The notes beneath the pieces are model-generated. The model made no database searches and had not been told where the DNA came from. It saw nothing but the letters and a program-made list of their open reading frames with translations. A program made the translations under genes and the position numbers. A stretch of DNA of 64,000 nt from Selenomonas sputigena (GTDB taxonomy: Bacteria > Bacillota > Negativicutes > Selenomonadales > Selenomonadaceae), in the NCBI RefSeq assembly GCF_026015965.1, contig NZ_CP110383.1, positions 1,615,501 to 1,679,500 on the forward strand, read 5' to 3'. Positions 1 through 7,411 of the stretch are shown piece by piece. The first letter of the stretch is position 1. The number at the start of each line of letters is the position of its first letter.

Positions 1-518
1 TATCCTTTTTGAATATAAGTACCATTATCATATTTGTCGTTGCCATCTTCATAACAGATATATGGATATAATGACAAATACTCTGCGCCTTTATAAAAAC
101 CATCATAACTGCCCTTTGGCTTCAACGGGAACAGTGCGATATGGGCTTTAAATTTTTGAGCATCACCATATCCAAGTTCCCAATTACACCACTTGGAGTC
201 TATTGCAGCATTTGTAGCAAGCAGAATAAATTTGTCACATTTTTTAATTCGATCCTTCAAATTAGCCGCGGTCGCTGCTGTGGTAATTGGGGACATTGAG
301 GTGTCTTGGCTGTCGATATAGGCTTTTACATCGTATTGCTCTTGCAAAAAACCAAGTACGCCTTTAAGTTCTTGGAGGTCATCATGCTTATGTGAAATAA
401 AAACGGTGGTCTTTCTCTTTCTAGTGTATAGTGCGCATTCGTTAATATTTGACATTGCTTCATTTAAACGAACATCCGCATACGCTTGAAACGAGCCTTG
501 CTCAATCAACTTTTCCAT
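1..518 (-). CDS. TIR-domain protein (C-terminus cut by window edge)
   Basis: The minus strand reads open from an ATG at 518 to the window edge (172 codons). After about 35 residues comes a TIR-like core: a first beta strand TTVFISHKHDD, then helix and strand segments, then WCNWELGYGD. The Glu in that last motif sits where bacterial TIR NADases keep their catalytic glutamate. AGAGG lies 8 nt before the ATG. The gene begins 51 nt after the resolvase stop on the same strand, so the two may be cotranscribed. Bacterial TIR proteins often serve in NAD-depleting anti-phage defence (Thoeris and others), but the partner gene would lie outside the window, so the system cannot be named. Its low GC matches the rest of the island. 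Confidence 0.8.
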   Translation of the reverse strand, partial: MEKLIEQGSFQAYADVRLNEAMSNINECALYTRKRKTTVFISHKHDDLQELKGVLGFLQEQYDVKAYIDSQDTSMSPITTAATAANLKDRIKKCDKFILLATNAAIDSKWCNWELGYGDAQKFKAHIALFPLKPKGSYDGFYKGAEYLSLYPYICYEDGNDKYDNGTYIQKG

Positions 519-569
519 CTTTGCATCCTCTTTATCATCTTGGTTCTAAAAACTTATCTCCGTTCAAAT

Positions 570-1139
570 TCATCTTTTCCCTCGCACATATCGCGAAAGC
601 GTCGAGACGCTCAGGTTCGTTACAGCAGCCACATCCTTATAGGAACGTCCTTCGCGCAGCAGGGCAAGCGCATGTTCCTTCCTCGCCCTATCGATCGGAG
701 GCCTGCCCTCACGAAACCCCTGTTTCGTCCTGGCAATCGACTTGCCTTCCTGCATACGTTCCAGAATCATGCTCCGCTCAAGCTCGGCCACCGCAAGAAG
801 CGTCGTAATAAAGAACTTGCCCATGGGCGTCTGGTCGAGCAATCCTACATTTAAGACATTGACTTTCACGCCTCGCTCAATCAGAGAACGGATCACATGG
901 ATTCCCTCCTCCACGTTGCGGGCAAGGCGATCCAGCTTTGTCACAATCAAAACGTCGCCCGCTTCCATGCGGCCAAGCAGACCTTGAAGCTTCGGCCGCT
1001 CCATGGATGCTCCGGAAAACTGCTCCACCGTAACCGAAGAGGCTCCATTTTCTCTCAGGCGTTGCTCCTGTTCCTCCAAGGAATTTCCATGAGCCTTCTG
1101 CCCCTTTGTCGATACTCGAGCATAGCCCCAAACCGTCAT
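570..1139 (-). CDS. Serine recombinase, resolvase/invertase family
   Basis: This 189-aa protein has the small serine-recombinase layout. The N-terminal catalytic domain starts WGYARVSTKGQ, with the nucleophilic Ser in RVS, followed by TKLDRLARN and the helix E segment LLAVAELERSMILERMQEG. A short C-terminal helix-turn-helix follows (KDVAAVTNLSVSTLSRYVRGKR). I chose the ATG at 1139 because GGGGGA precedes it by 6 nt; an in-frame extension to 1196 has no comparable site. The family resolves cointegrates or inverts DNA at short inverted sites, and two strong inverted repeats lie just upstream (1204-1259). It is probably a mobile-element gene. Confidence 0.92.
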   Translation of the reverse strand: MTVWGYARVSTKGQKAHGNSLEEQEQRLRENGASSVTVEQFSGASMERPKLQGLLGRMEAGDVLIVTKLDRLARNVEEGIHVIRSLIERGVKVNVLNVGLLDQTPMGKFFITTLLAVAELERSMILERMQEGKSIARTKQGFREGRPPIDRARKEHALALLREGRSYKDVAAVTNLSVSTLSRYVRGKR

Positions 1140-1203
1140 TTCAATCCCCCGTTTTGACCAAAAGTTTTGATTATCCTTTCCCTCTGATTCTACCATAAAA
1201 GTT

Positions 1204-1239
1204 TAAACCGGTCAAAACTCTTAGGTTTTGACCGGTTTA
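1204..1239. repeat. 15-bp perfect inverted repeat upstream of the resolvase
   Basis: Arms TAAACCGGTCAAAAC (1204-1218) and its exact reverse complement (1225-1239) flank a 6-nt spacer. A related half-site, TTTTGACCAAAAG, lies closer to the resolvase start (about 1152-1164). The position and the repeated half-site suggest a recombinase-binding (res-type) site or an operator. It has no T-run on either side, so it is not an obvious terminator. Confidence 0.75.
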
Positions 1240-1259
1240 GGTGTCCATCATGGACACCT
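1239..1259. repeat. 9-bp inverted repeat next to the res-like palindrome
   Basis: AGGTGTCCA and TGGACACCT flank a 3-nt centre. It abuts the larger palindrome and lies 24 bp beyond the 3' end of the fic gene. It could be part of a compound recombination site, an operator or a weak fic terminator. Confidence 0.65.
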
Positions 1260-1283
1260 TTCAACATGACGGGTTCTTCCGCT

Positions 1284-1931
1284 TCATTCCCTCCCCTTGC
1301 TCTTGTCCTCGTCCGTTCTTCCTTTCAACAAGACTTTCCGCTTCGGGTACTTCTCCTTCGGCATCTCCTTTATGGTTTCTCTCATGAGCCCTGCCATGAA
1401 ACGACTGTCAACTGCGCCCAGGATAGCTCTTGCCATGAGCTTTTCTCGATCGACATTTGCCATGTCCAACTCATAGCCGGCATTCTTCGCCACTTGGTAG
1501 ATCAACATGTGCTGCGTCCTGCCGTTTCCCTCTCGGAACGGATGCAGCATGTTCAGATCGCAATAGAGATCGGCGGCCTTTTTGCAAAACCTCTCAGCAT
1601 CGAGTCCCTGTAGATTGTTGTCCTTTTTCAGTCGTTTGAAGATGTCCGCGCCCTGTTCTTCAAGATATGGGCAATGGCAGAATACAGTACCCTTTTTTGC
1701 AATGTCCACGGTACGGAATTTCCCGGCCCAATCGTAGACATCCTGAAACAGCTCGTAATGGATTTTCTTCAACGTACTCAAATCGAACTCTCGAAAGGTT
1801 TGCTTCTTCAAGTCAATATATCGCGTCGCCGCAAAATTCTTCTCGTAATCCAAGAGTTCATGTCCATCCTGTATCCCCAGCTTGTTCCGCAGCACCCCGT
1901 TGGGTTGAAGATATGGATCCCTTGCACTCAT
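1284..1931 (-). CDS. fic: Fic-domain protein, toxin of a VbhA/Fic-type pair
   Basis: 215 aa, Fic/DOC fold. Fic enzymes transfer AMP or another nucleotide part to target proteins. The catalytic motif is HPFREGNGRTQH: the His, the acidic residue and GNGR are canonical, but the usual final Arg of HxFx(D/E)GNGRxxR is His (codon CAC, one transition from CGC). The N-terminal flap region (DVYDWAGKFRTVDIAKKG) is typical of stand-alone class I Fic proteins. Its ATG overlaps the stop codon of the upstream antitoxin-like gene (ATGA), so the two are translationally coupled. Activity is uncertain because of the Arg-to-His change. Confidence 0.9.
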   Translation of the reverse strand: MSARDPYLQPNGVLRNKLGIQDGHELLDYEKNFAATRYIDLKKQTFREFDLSTLKKIHYELFQDVYDWAGKFRTVDIAKKGTVFCHCPYLEEQGADIFKRLKKDNNLQGLDAERFCKKAADLYCDLNMLHPFREGNGRTQHMLIYQVAKNAGYELDMANVDREKLMARAILGAVDSRFMAGLMRETIKEMPKEKYPKRKVLLKGRTDEDKSKGRE

Positions 1932-2119
1932 ACGATTTCCGCCTCTTTTTTCCCCGCCAGCTTCTCACGGAATATCTCTCTTGCCTCCTCTGTCGTAATC
2001 TCGAGATTCGCAATGCGATCGAAAACCGCCAATTCTTCCTCCGTGAATTTGAATCCTTCCAACTCATGCACCTTGATTGCAGAATCCACACTTTTCCGCA
2101 TTTCTTCCTTAGACACCAT
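1928..2119 (-). CDS. VbhA-family antitoxin-like protein
   Basis: A small helical protein of about 63 aa just upstream of fic. It aligns over its length with the VbhA antitoxin family: an N-terminal helix, the inhibitory helix ending LEG, then a C-terminal three-helix tail (FDRIANLEITTEEAREIFREKL). In class I antitoxins the inhibitory motif is (S/T)xxxE(G/N). Here it reads VHELEG, with Val where Ser/Thr is expected. The ATG at 2119 follows GAGGG at 6-nt spacing; upstream in-frame ATGs at 2125 and 2140 are poorly placed. A TATAAT on the minus strand at 2170-2175 is a plausible -10 box for the operon. Confidence 0.8.
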   Translation of the reverse strand: MVSKEEMRKSVDSAIKVHELEGFKFTEEELAVFDRIANLEITTEEAREIFREKLAGKKEAEIV

Positions 2120-2140
2120 ATCCATTCCCTCACATTTCAT

Positions 2141-2618
2141 ACAGCAGAACTACTTATATCATGTCTTATATTATACCATATATTGCCGAAAAATCGAGTT
2201 TAAAGCGTATCTCATGTATATCTCCACAAGAATATCCCTGCATAATACCTTATTTAAAGTTTATATTCTCAGGGCGTTCCCTTCGGGACGGGCGGTCGTG
2301 AACAGAGCCAGCTTCGCTGTCTCTGTCCTTCGGGCTTCCATCCCTAACGCAAAACCATTTGAAATGATGGCAAGAGGAATTTGCACCGTTATCTTTCTCG
2401 TTCCGCTTCCGCATTGCTTCACAGCGCTTCATGATATTCCACTTCTGTTCCGCAATGCACGCTCCACGAAAAACATCACGAGAGCGTGCAAATCCCTCTT
2501 GTCTTGAACAACAACGCCGCAGGCACAAGCCAAGAACTAAAGTTCATGGCCTATGCCCGCGGCTTGCTTACCACCACCCCAACCACCACCGCAGGAGGCT
2601 TCGTCCCCTGCACCCCTT
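2141..2618. other. Intergenic stretch without a recognisable gene
   Basis: It carries the promoter-like TATAAT for the VbhA/fic operon (2170-2175, minus) and then GC-richer sequence with several short open frames on both strands (for example plus 2486-2707 and minus 2250-2528). None has a convincing ribosome site or a family I recognise. It lies where the missing part of the truncated topB gene would be, so it may be foreign sequence joined to the topB break. Confidence 0.5.
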
Positions 2619-3347
2619 TCATCGGTCTCGCCGACAAGGCAGGAGGGGGAAGGAGCACCCTTTATATGCAAAAATCCCTTGCAGCACATAATACTTTTTC
2701 GGTTTGAAAGACAAAATATCTTTTTCGCGCTGCACGACTAGCGCCAGCGTCGGCACTTTCACACGGCCAATCCGATATGTCCCATCATGTCCGGCTTTTC
2801 TCGCATTAACCGTATATGCACGCGACAGATTCATGCCGATGAGCCAATCTGCGCGGGCACGGCCAAGCCCGGCTTCATACAGACCATAGAAATCTCTGTT
2901 GTCACGCAAGGAAGAAAATGCCCTTTTCAAAGATTCATCATCCTTCGCATTGATCAAAATACGCCGGACTTCACCCTTGTAATGCAGAAAATCCAGAATC
3001 TCATCAATCAGAAGCTGCCCTTCCCTGTCGGGATCCCCCGCATGAACAACAACATCGGCCTCTTTGATCAGACCCTTGATTATATCCAGCTGCTCCTTTT
3101 TTTGCGGATCGGGCTTCATAAGCCAAGTGCTCGGCAAGATGGGATAGTTGCTCCATACCTTATATTCTTCTCCGTAAAGCTCGGGCGTTGCCATGCCAAG
3201 AATATGCCCGAATGCCCATGTAACGGCAATATCCCCTTTCCAAAAACAACCTTTCCCCTTTTCCATACCGCCATCCGGCCAGAGATACGCAGCCACAGCT
3301 CTTCCTATATCCGGCTTTTCTGCGATGTAAACGGTCTTTTTCAACAT
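2619..3347 (-). pseudogene. topB: Truncated DNA topoisomerase III (TOPRIM part only)
   Basis: The start is the second ATG of an ATGATG (3347), 5 nt after AAGGAG. The product begins MLKKTVYIAEKPDIGRAVAA and runs through the TOPRIM domain, including HAGDPDREGQLLIDE with the metal-binding acidic residues and the RADWLIGMNLSRAYT segment of type IA topoisomerases. Homology stops at about residue 230 (YYVLQGIFAYKG), followed by about a dozen unrelated residues and a stop. Full-length TopB is roughly 650-750 aa, and its catalytic tyrosine lies beyond this point, so the fragment cannot be an active topoisomerase. TopB genes of this kind are common on conjugative elements, so this is probably the relic of one. 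Confidence 0.88.
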
Positions 3348-3414
3348 CATCACTCCTTGTTGTTTTATTGTATATATAGTATTATTAAGTAAAAAATAAG
3401 TGGCGGTGTATTTT

Positions 3415-4011
3415 ATGGATTTGAAAATATTTTCCACAAAACTAAAATACCTACGAAAAAAAGCAAATCTCACACAAGTGCAGCTGGCAGAAATGCTGCA
3501 TATTTCTCAGGCACAAATATCGCGGTATGAAACCGGCTTGGATGAACCCTCGGAAGATTGTTTGCAGGCTTTGTCCGCTGCCTTCGAGATCGACGGACAA
3601 TCTGCTGCTCTGTTCTGGTCATCGCCTCTACCCGACATCCCCAAAGGTTCTTCAGACGGCACTTCAGAAAACTTTGCTCGTCGCCTCCGTGCCATACGGC
3701 AATATCACGGCAAATCACAGAAAGACTTTGCTCAATTCCTAGGCATCAGTCAATCCCTCATGTCCGCTTTAGAAATCGGGAAAGCAACGCCGGATCTCGT
3801 GCTGATCCAAAAACTCGGCAAAATGGGGTTCGATCTGGAATGGCTGGTCTTTGGCTCACATGCGCGAGACTCCCCAAAAGAAATCCTTGATGATCTGATG
3901 CCTAAACGTACCATGCAGCAAATTCAGCAAATACTGAGAAAAATGCCGCCGCAACGTCTTGACTTTATCCGCCAATTCCTAGCGCTTATTCTCACAGACA
4001 TGAAAAAATAA
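3415..4011 (+). CDS. Transcriptional regulator with two XRE-type HTH domains
   Basis: 198 aa. The first Cro/CI-type HTH covers about residues 6-60 (LRKKANLTQVQLAEMLHISQ). The second covers about 85-140 (LRAIRQYHGKSQKDFAQFLG). A short helical tail follows. It is divergent from the truncated topB across a 67-bp AT-rich gap, so it may control that promoter. The ATG at 3415 is preferred over a GTG at 3400; neither has a strong ribosome site. It is probably an element-borne repressor. Confidence 0.85.
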   Translation: MDLKIFSTKLKYLRKKANLTQVQLAEMLHISQAQISRYETGLDEPSEDCLQALSAAFEIDGQSAALFWSSPLPDIPKGSSDGTSENFARRLRAIRQYHGKSQKDFAQFLGISQSLMSALEIGKATPDLVLIQKLGKMGFDLEWLVFGSHARDSPKEILDDLMPKRTMQQIQQILRKMPPQRLDFIRQFLALILTDMKK

Positions 4012-4097
4012 AAGGTGTTGTGGTCAAGCGTTTTTGTAACACGAGTGTCCAATCAACTTATGTCGAATACCTCGCTTCGAATGGCGTACGATAGCCG

Positions 4098-4529
4098 TTA
4101 TAAGAATGCGGTCGTACATGGTTGTATGTGGTATAAGCAATCCACTGCGCGATAGAGAGATTCCTCATCTCGATACTCATGAAGATAAATTTCTTCGTTC
4201 TTCAGCGTATTGAAATAGCGCTCCATAGGGGCATTATCAATCGTACAGTTATATCGAACATCGCCTCCATGGAGAAATAAATAGGTGAAATCTGTCGCCC
4301 ATTTTTGATTGATTTGTGGTGCTGTAAAATCTTGCTTGAGCAGATTTTCGAACTTCTTATGTTGCGTGCCCCCTTGATATCTCGGAGCTTTTCGTCGCAC
4401 AATGGAGCGCAGCCCCAGTTCCGTATTCATATACTTATGAACCGTGAGGCAGAAAGATCGATGCCCTTGCGTGCCAAATAAATCCGCATCCTGCGATATC
4501 CGACAGATTTTCTTTTCTCGCTTCTGCAA
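4098..4529 (-). pseudogene. IS3-family transposase OrfB remnant, DDE core deleted
   Basis: The translation keeps the N-terminal part of an IS3 OrfB (YMNTELGLRSIVRRK, QKWATDFTYLF) and then jumps at NCTI directly to the C-terminal DNAPMERYFNTLKNEE block. The second catalytic Asp and most of the rve core are missing. In-frame sequence before the first of these blocks is degraded, and the OrfA-OrfB junction is scrambled. Confidence 0.85.
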
Positions 4530-4758
4530 GTTTTTCGCGTAAGCGACGGTTCTCCTTCATAAGCTCCAGATCATTCTGGGCGGTTGGTTTTTTTGAGGCG
4601 TTTTGCTGGCATTCTTCGCTGAATTCTTTGCACCATTTGCAGATGCTTACTTTGGAAACTCCATACTCTGCCGTTAGGCTTCGGTATGTGCGTCCCTCGT
4701 CGATATGAAGACGGACAATCTGTTGCTTGAATTCTGGTTCATAGTGTTGTTGTGACAA
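4435..4758 (-). pseudogene. IS3-family transposase OrfA, degenerate end
   Basis: The first 85 or so residues are a normal IS3 OrfA: an HTH (YEPEFKQQIVRLHIDEGRTY, SLTAEYGVSKVSICKWCKEF) and a leucine-zipper-like helix (LELMKENRRLREKLAEARKE). The frame then runs into nonsense where the shift into OrfB would occur, and it overlaps the OrfB remnant. Confidence 0.85.
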
Positions 4759-4831
4759 GAATCGAATCTCCTTTCATTCGATGTTTTTCTTTAGACACTT
4801 CTGTTACAATTTTAGTTTATCACAACATCTC

Positions 4832-5416
4832 ATGGCAAAAACCGCGGAAAAAAACCTGGCTGAATTAATGTAGCGCCTGGAAGGTGAAAAGCGCAACACG
4901 GTCATCTTCTCTGAACGATTGCCCAAGGCTTTAACCCGCCGCATGAAACTCTATGGAAAAGAACGTATAGGCAATCTGAAATTCCGTGTTTTGCAAGGAC
5001 AATCGTTCGCAATCTTGCCAAATAAAAAAGACGAACAAACGAACATTATATTCGCTGTGCGTCTGGGAGACAATATAAAGGATGGATGCGTCCCTCTTTA
5101 TGAACTACGAGAAACATCTTCCGAAAGGACAGGGAACTCTCGTCTCGCTGCCTATCGGACAGACAAAAAGATGCCACTATACGATGCAAACAAACCCAAG
5201 AAAGCCAAAGAAACAACAATCTCTTCGTCTCCAACACTTGAAGCTGCAAAGAGGCATCAGTATGCAGAAATTCAAAACAAAGTGTCTTCTATCGTGAGCC
5301 ATCTGACAAAAGCTCAAGAACCTGTCGGAAAACTGCGTGCTCATTGGGAGGAAGAACAGCTGCATGACAAAGCCGTGCAACAAGAAGAAAAAATGTATCG
5401 CGGTTGGTCGATGTAA
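4832..5416 (+). pseudogene. Unidentified gene interrupted by a stop codon
   Basis: One frame runs from ATG 4832 to a stop at 5416 with a single TAG at 4871-4873, after 13 codons. Beyond it the frame codes for about 180 residues, including RLPKALTRRMKLYGKERIGN and a Lys/Glu/Gln-rich helical C-terminus. I do not recognise the family; the content would fit a mobilisation-type accessory protein. The IS3 remnant ends 23 bp upstream, so the promoter and 5' end were probably displaced. A shorter product could start at TTG 4919. Confidence 0.55.
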
Positions 5417-5448
5417 CTCATATACTTTATGCTCTAAACTTTGAAATA

Positions 5449-5457
5449 TGATATACT
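5449..5457 (+). promoter_or_regulatory. Extended -10 promoter of the putative type I toxin mRNA
   Basis: TGATATACT is an extended -10 element (TGn plus TATACT at 5452-5457), 54 nt before the toxin start codon. No good -35 box lies at 16-18 nt, which is usual for extended -10 promoters. The mRNA would start near 5464. Confidence 0.55.
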
Positions 5458-5470
5458 ATCACTGCCACGG

Positions 5471-5499
5471 CCCTCATCAAGCCAATCCGGCTAGGAGGG
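5471..5499 (+). promoter_or_regulatory. 5' stem-loop that covers the toxin Shine-Dalgarno
   Basis: CCCTC (5471-5475) pairs with GAGGG (5495-5499) inside the AGGAGGG ribosome site, and AGCC (5480-5483) pairs with GGCT (5489-5492) within it. The fold would hide the toxin ribosome site, as the 5' stem-loop of fst RNA I does in the enterococcal par locus. Confidence 0.6.
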
Positions 5500-5500
5500 A

Positions 5501-5528
5501 GGTTGACACAATGTCATTGATTGATTTC
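5501..5528 (+). repeat. Direct repeat DR1 across the toxin start codon
   Basis: This 28-nt stretch contains GGTTGAC, ATGTCAT and TGATTTC, and the same three blocks in the same order recur at 5693-5719. DR1 covers the toxin start codon (5511). Confidence 0.75.
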
Positions 5529-5600
5529 ATGGTTTCCCTGCTCATCAGTATCCTTGGGAGCATCCTCGGGACGCTGATCCTGCAGATGCTGGCGCAGTAG
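5511..5600 (+). CDS. Small hydrophobic peptide, candidate type I toxin (Fst-like)
   Basis: A 29-codon frame starts at ATG 5511, 8 nt after AGGAGGGAGG. The peptide starts MSLIDFMVSLLISILGS and continues ILGTLILQMLAQ: one acidic residue near the N-terminus and then a single membrane-spanning helix. Fst/Ldr-type toxins are membrane peptides of about this size. Confidence comes mainly from the locus: an SD-masking hairpin, two direct repeats, a shared bidirectional terminator and a convergent consensus promoter. I do not claim sequence homology to Fst. It is too short for ordinary ORF callers. Confidence 0.65.
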   Translation: MSLIDFMVSLLISILGSILGTLILQMLAQ

Positions 5601-5648
5601 AAACCAGCTGCGATGTGGCACCAGCAAGATGCGCCTCATCAGCGCACC

Positions 5649-5687
5649 AAAAAGCCCCTTCGGGTCATCACTCCCGTCGGGGCTTTT
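5649..5687. terminator. Bidirectional terminator shared by the toxin mRNA and antisense RNA
   Basis: Stem AAAAGCCCC / GGGGCTTTT with inner CGGG/CCCG pairs. A T-run follows it on both strands (four Ts on plus, five on minus). Confidence 0.8.
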
Positions 5688-5692
5688 CGGTT

Positions 5693-5719
5693 GGTTGACG
5701 TATGTCATCAACTGATTTC
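5693..5719 (-). repeat. Direct repeat DR2
   Basis: Second copy of the GGTTGAC / ATGTCAT / TGATTTC block series, here at the 5' end of the predicted antisense RNA and read in the opposite sense. Confidence 0.75.
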
Positions 5720-5726
5720 TTTAAGC

Positions 5727-5755
5727 ATTTTATCACTACCGAAAACAGAAGTCAA
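5727..5755 (-). promoter_or_regulatory. Consensus sigma-70/A promoter for the antisense RNA
   Basis: Read on the minus strand: TTGACT (5755-5750), a 17-nt spacer, TAAAAT (5732-5727). No protein gene lies downstream in this direction before the terminator, which argues for a short RNA product. Confidence 0.75.
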
Positions 5756-5801
5756 GATATGAATATGCAGTTCCATGGATGGTCACGATGCAAAACAAAA
5801 C

Positions 5802-5834
5802 GCCGCAACTCCTTTCATATCAAGGGTTTGCGGC
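5802..5834 (-). terminator. Terminator after guaA
   Basis: GCCGCAACTCCTT (5802-5814) pairs with AAGGGTTTGCGGC (5822-5834) apart from one or two bases. It lies just beyond the guaA stop, with a T-rich tail on the minus strand. Confidence 0.75.
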
Positions 5835-5844
5835 ATTTTTGCAA

Positions 5845-7398
5845 CTACTCGAACTCAATCGTCCCCGGCGGCTTGCCAGTGCAGTCGTAGAGCACGCGGT
5901 TGACGCCCTTGACCTCGTTGACGATGCGGCTCGTGACCTTCTGCAGGACGTCCCAAGGGAGAGGCGCACTCTCGGCGGTCATGAAGTCGCTCGTGAGGAC
6001 GGCTCTGAGCGCGATGGCATGGTCGTACGTCCTGCCGTCGCCCATGACGCCGACGCTTCTCATATTCGTGAGCGCGGCGAAGTATTGGCCGAGGGTCTTG
6101 TCGATGCCAGCTCTGGCGATCTCTTCGCGATAGATGGCATCGGCCTCCTGGACGATCTTGACCTTCTCCGCCGTGACCTCGCCGATGATGCGGATGCCGA
6201 GGCCGGGGCCAGGGAACGGCTGGCGATTGACGAGATGCTCGGGGATGCCAAGCTCGCGGCCAGCCTTTCGCACCTCATCCTTGAACAAGAGGCGCAGAGG
6301 CTCGACGATCTCCTTGAAGTCAACGCAGTCGGGCAATCCGCCGACATTGTGGTGGCTCTTGATGACGGCGGACTTGCCGAGGCCGCTCTCAATGACGTCG
6401 GGATAAATCGTCCCCTGCACGAGGAAATCGACCTTGCCGATCTTCTTCGCTTCGGCTTCAAAGACACGGATGAATTCCTCGCCGATGATCTTGCGCTTCT
6501 TCTCCGGCTCGGTCACTCCCTTGAGCTTTTCATAGAAACGCGCCTTGGCGTCGACGCGAATAAAGTTCAAGTCATACGGGCCTTCCGCGCCGAACACGGC
6601 CTCGACCTCGTCGCCCTCATCCTTTCTGAGAAGGCCGTGATCGACGAAGACGCACGTCAGCTGCTTGCCGATCGCCTTCGAGAGCAAGACCGCCGCCACG
6701 GAGGAGTCGACGCCGCCCGAAAGCGCACAGAGCGCCTTGCCCGCGCCGATCTTCTCGCGCAGGGCCTCGACCGTCGTCTTGACGAAGGACGACATCTGCC
6801 AATCGCCCTTGCACAGCGCGACGCGGCGCACAAAGTTTTCAAGAATCTTCGTGCCGTATTCCGTGTGCATGACCTCGGGATGGAATTGCACGGCATAGAG
6901 CTTTCGTGCCGCATCTTCCATCGCCGCGACGGGGCAGTTCGCGGTCTTTGCCGTCACGCGAAAGCCTTTGGGCGCTTCGGCGATGTAGTCGGTGTGACTC
7001 ATCCAACAGACGCTCTTTTGCGGTACATCAGCGAAGAGCACGGACGCCCCGTCCGCAACTTGAAGCTCCGTCCTGCCGTACTCGCTGACAGGCGCTGTCT
7101 CAACCTTGCCGCCAAGTTTGTGTGCCATGAGCTGCGAACCGTAGCATATACCGAGGACGGGCACGCCAAGGGAGAAAATTTCCTCGCTGTACGTCGCGGA
7201 ATCCTCCTTATAGACGCTCTCAGGGCCGCCCGTAAAGATAATCGCCTTGGGCGCGAGCGCACGAAGCTTCTCCAGCGGGAGCGTATGCGGATGCACCTCG
7301 CAGTAGACGCTGCACTCGCGCACGCGGCGTGCGATCAGTTGGTTGTACTGACCGCCAAAGTCCAGTACGACAATCAATTCATGGCTATCCTTCTGCAA
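5845..7398 (-). CDS. guaA: GMP synthase (glutamine-hydrolysing)
   Basis: 517 aa, normal for GuaA, which converts XMP, glutamine and ATP to GMP in the cytoplasm. The N-terminal class I amidotransferase has the nucleophile in [17 protein letters not shown] and the His/Glu pair in [15 protein letters not shown]. The ATP-pyrophosphatase domain has the P-loop [14 protein letters not shown], and the dimerisation domain ends KPPGTIEFE. The start is TTG at 7398, 7 nt after GGAGG, which gives [20 protein letters not shown]; upstream frame extensions lack a ribosome site. It lies 13 nt after recX on the same strand. Confidence 0.97.
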   Translation of the reverse strand: MQKDSHELIVVLDFGGQYNQLIARRVRECSVYCEVHPHTLPLEKLRALAPKAIIFTGGPESVYKEDSATYSEEIFSLGVPVLGICYGSQLMAHKLGGKVETAPVSEYGRTELQVADGASVLFADVPQKSVCWMSHTDYIAEAPKGFRVTAKTANCPVAAMEDAARKLYAVQFHPEVMHTEYGTKILENFVRRVALCKGDWQMSSFVKTTVEALREKIGAGKALCALSGGVDSSVAAVLLSKAIGKQLTCVFVDHGLLRKDEGDEVEAVFGAEGPYDLNFIRVDAKARFYEKLKGVTEPEKKRKIIGEEFIRVFEAEAKKIGKVDFLVQGTIYPDVIESGLGKSAVIKSHHNVGGLPDCVDFKEIVEPLRLLFKDEVRKAGRELGIPEHLVNRQPFPGPGLGIRIIGEVTAEKVKIVQEADAIYREEIARAGIDKTLGQYFAALTNMRSVGVMGDGRTYDHAIALRAVLTSDFMTAESAPLPWDVLQKVTSRIVNEVKGVNRVLYDCTGKPPGTIEFE

Positions 7399-7411
7399 GG
7401 CAAATCCTCCT

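Larger units (their letters stand above)
4035..4808 (-). mobile_element. IS3-family element, internally deleted
   Basis: The left end TGTAACACGAGTGTCC (4035-4050) is matched by the reverse complement of the right end, TGTAACAGAAGTGTCT (4808 inward), with three mismatches in 16. Both ends show the TG...CA termini of the IS3 family. The element is 774 bp, far below the roughly 1.25 kb expected, because part of orfB is missing. I see no clear target-site duplication. It inserted just upstream of the broken gene at 4832. Confidence 0.85.
5645..5720 (-). ncRNA. Putative antisense antitoxin RNA (RNA II-like)
   Basis: Predicted to start near 5720, about 7 nt below a consensus minus-strand promoter, and to end at the shared terminator. 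Its 5' end is the complement of DR2, so it can pair with DR1 on the toxin mRNA in three 7-nt blocks, one covering the start codon. The two RNAs also share the complementary terminator stem-loop. This is the par (RNA I/RNA II) arrangement. Confidence 0.6.

Noticed and set aside
2486-2707. Small plus-strand gene beside the topB remnant
   Set aside because: No ribosome site, low-complexity Thr/Ala content and no family match; not enough to annotate.
5702-5890. 62-codon frame starting at the second direct repeat
   Set aside because: It shares only the repeat-derived start with the toxin frame, has no ribosome site and runs through the guaA terminator into guaA.
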